Positions 63,794-64,000 of a DNA stretch of 64,000 nt are shown here, one piece after another. Below the pieces are notes generated by a model. The model searched no databases. It saw nothing but the letters and a program-made list of their open reading frames with translations, and was not told the DNA's origin. Position 1 is the stretch's first letter, and every line of letters begins with the position of its first letter. The stretch covers positions 1,509,902 through 1,573,901 of the forward strand of contig NZ_KB889965.1 in the NCBI RefSeq assembly GCF_000372865.1, written 5' to 3'. The stretch is from Methylosarcina fibrata AML-C10. Its GTDB lineage: Bacteria > Pseudomonadota > Gammaproteobacteria > Methylococcales > Methylomonadaceae. A program made the position numbers and the translations under genes.

Positions 63794-64000
63794 TTGAACG
63801 GTCATGCCGAACTTTTGTGCCACCCCGGAGCGGGCTGCGCCTCTGTCCGGAGCTTGCAAGCCGAACTGGAATTTCGCCCTGACGGCGGCGTGCATCTGTG
63901 CTATACGCTGACGGCCGACCTGTCCCGAATACTCATTCCCGAGCCAAGGCAGCCTCGAACGGCCGACGGTTTGTGGCGTCACACCTGTTTCGAAGCCTTT
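63794..64000 (+). CDS. DOMON-like domain protein (3' end outside window)
   Basis: The frame starts at TTG 63794 (LNGHAELLCHPGAGCASVRS) and runs to the window end. LEFRPDGGVHLCYTLTADLS, RILIPEPRQPRTADGLWRHT and CFEAF match the N-terminal part of DOMON-like proteins. The function is unknown; the rest of the gene lies beyond the window. Confidence 0.65.
   Translation, partial: MNGHAELLCHPGAGCASVRSLQAELEFRPDGGVHLCYTLTADLSRILIPEPRQPRTADGLWRHTCFEAF

Overview
The window reads as a chromosome segment of a gammaproteobacterium. A type I methanotroph (Methylococcales) is my best guess, from gene style and the abundance of short dispersed GC-rich repeats. No methane-oxidation gene is present to prove it. 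GC content is moderate to high over most of the window and drops visibly in part of the polysaccharide locus (about 44.9-49.0 kb).

Region 1 (1-3.6 kb) is housekeeping. It holds the end of a CsdA/DeaD-type RNA helicase gene, then a compact three-gene lipid operon on the minus strand (CarS-like CDP-lipid synthase, EEP-fold phosphohydrolase, CDP-alcohol phosphatidyltransferase).

Region 2 (3.65-12.35 kb) is a nest of mobile DNA. Two decayed conjugative-plasmid genes, a KfrB-domain gene and traM, are separated by an IS481-type insertion sequence. That IS is itself split by a 6.85-kb Tn552/Tn5053-type transposon with TniA, TniB and a serine resolvase. The transposon carries a second, fragmentary copy of its own left end, and between the two left ends lies a cargo: IS256 debris, a LysR regulator, an EthD-like protein, an AhpD-like protein, a membrane-anchored esterase and a tiny membrane peptide. 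Direct repeats (CCCACC for the transposon, CAAATCT for the IS) fix the order of events.

Region 3 (12.5-31.5 kb) is ordinary chromosome: Nudix hydrolase, DUF2171 protein, a TA-flanked MITE, xseA, a DUF885 metallopeptidase-like protein, trkA-trkH potassium uptake, slyX, hemN, Hsp20, DUF2934, a CheB-CheR-PAS fusion coupled to a PAS-LuxR regulator, and an Aquifex-type aconitase.

Region 4 (31.6-59.7 kb) is a large exopolysaccharide locus. On the minus strand are vanZ-like, cpsB-like phosphatase, wzc-like tyrosine autokinase, wza-like exporter, an outer-membrane barrel and a Wzy/ligase-like protein. On the plus strand are a VpsP-like protein, WecG-type and GT2 glycosyltransferases, a flippase, a second Wzy, a GH10-fold protein lacking its acid/base Glu, UDP-glucose dehydrogenase, an acyltransferase, GDP-mannose dehydratase, GDP-fucose synthase and an initiating sugar-phosphate transferase. 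Together they could make and export a Wzx/Wzy-type polymer containing fucose and uronic acid. Interspersed are defence-like modules: Uma2, MntA/HepT with a nonsense codon, DUF4160/DUF2442 and YefM/YoeB. The last two are bracketed by three copies of a ~115-bp repeat.

Region 5 (59.8-64 kb) holds a P-type ATPase with Na,K-ATPase-like membrane motifs, a SIMPL-domain protein and the start of a DOMON-like gene. No rRNA, tRNA or CRISPR array was seen.
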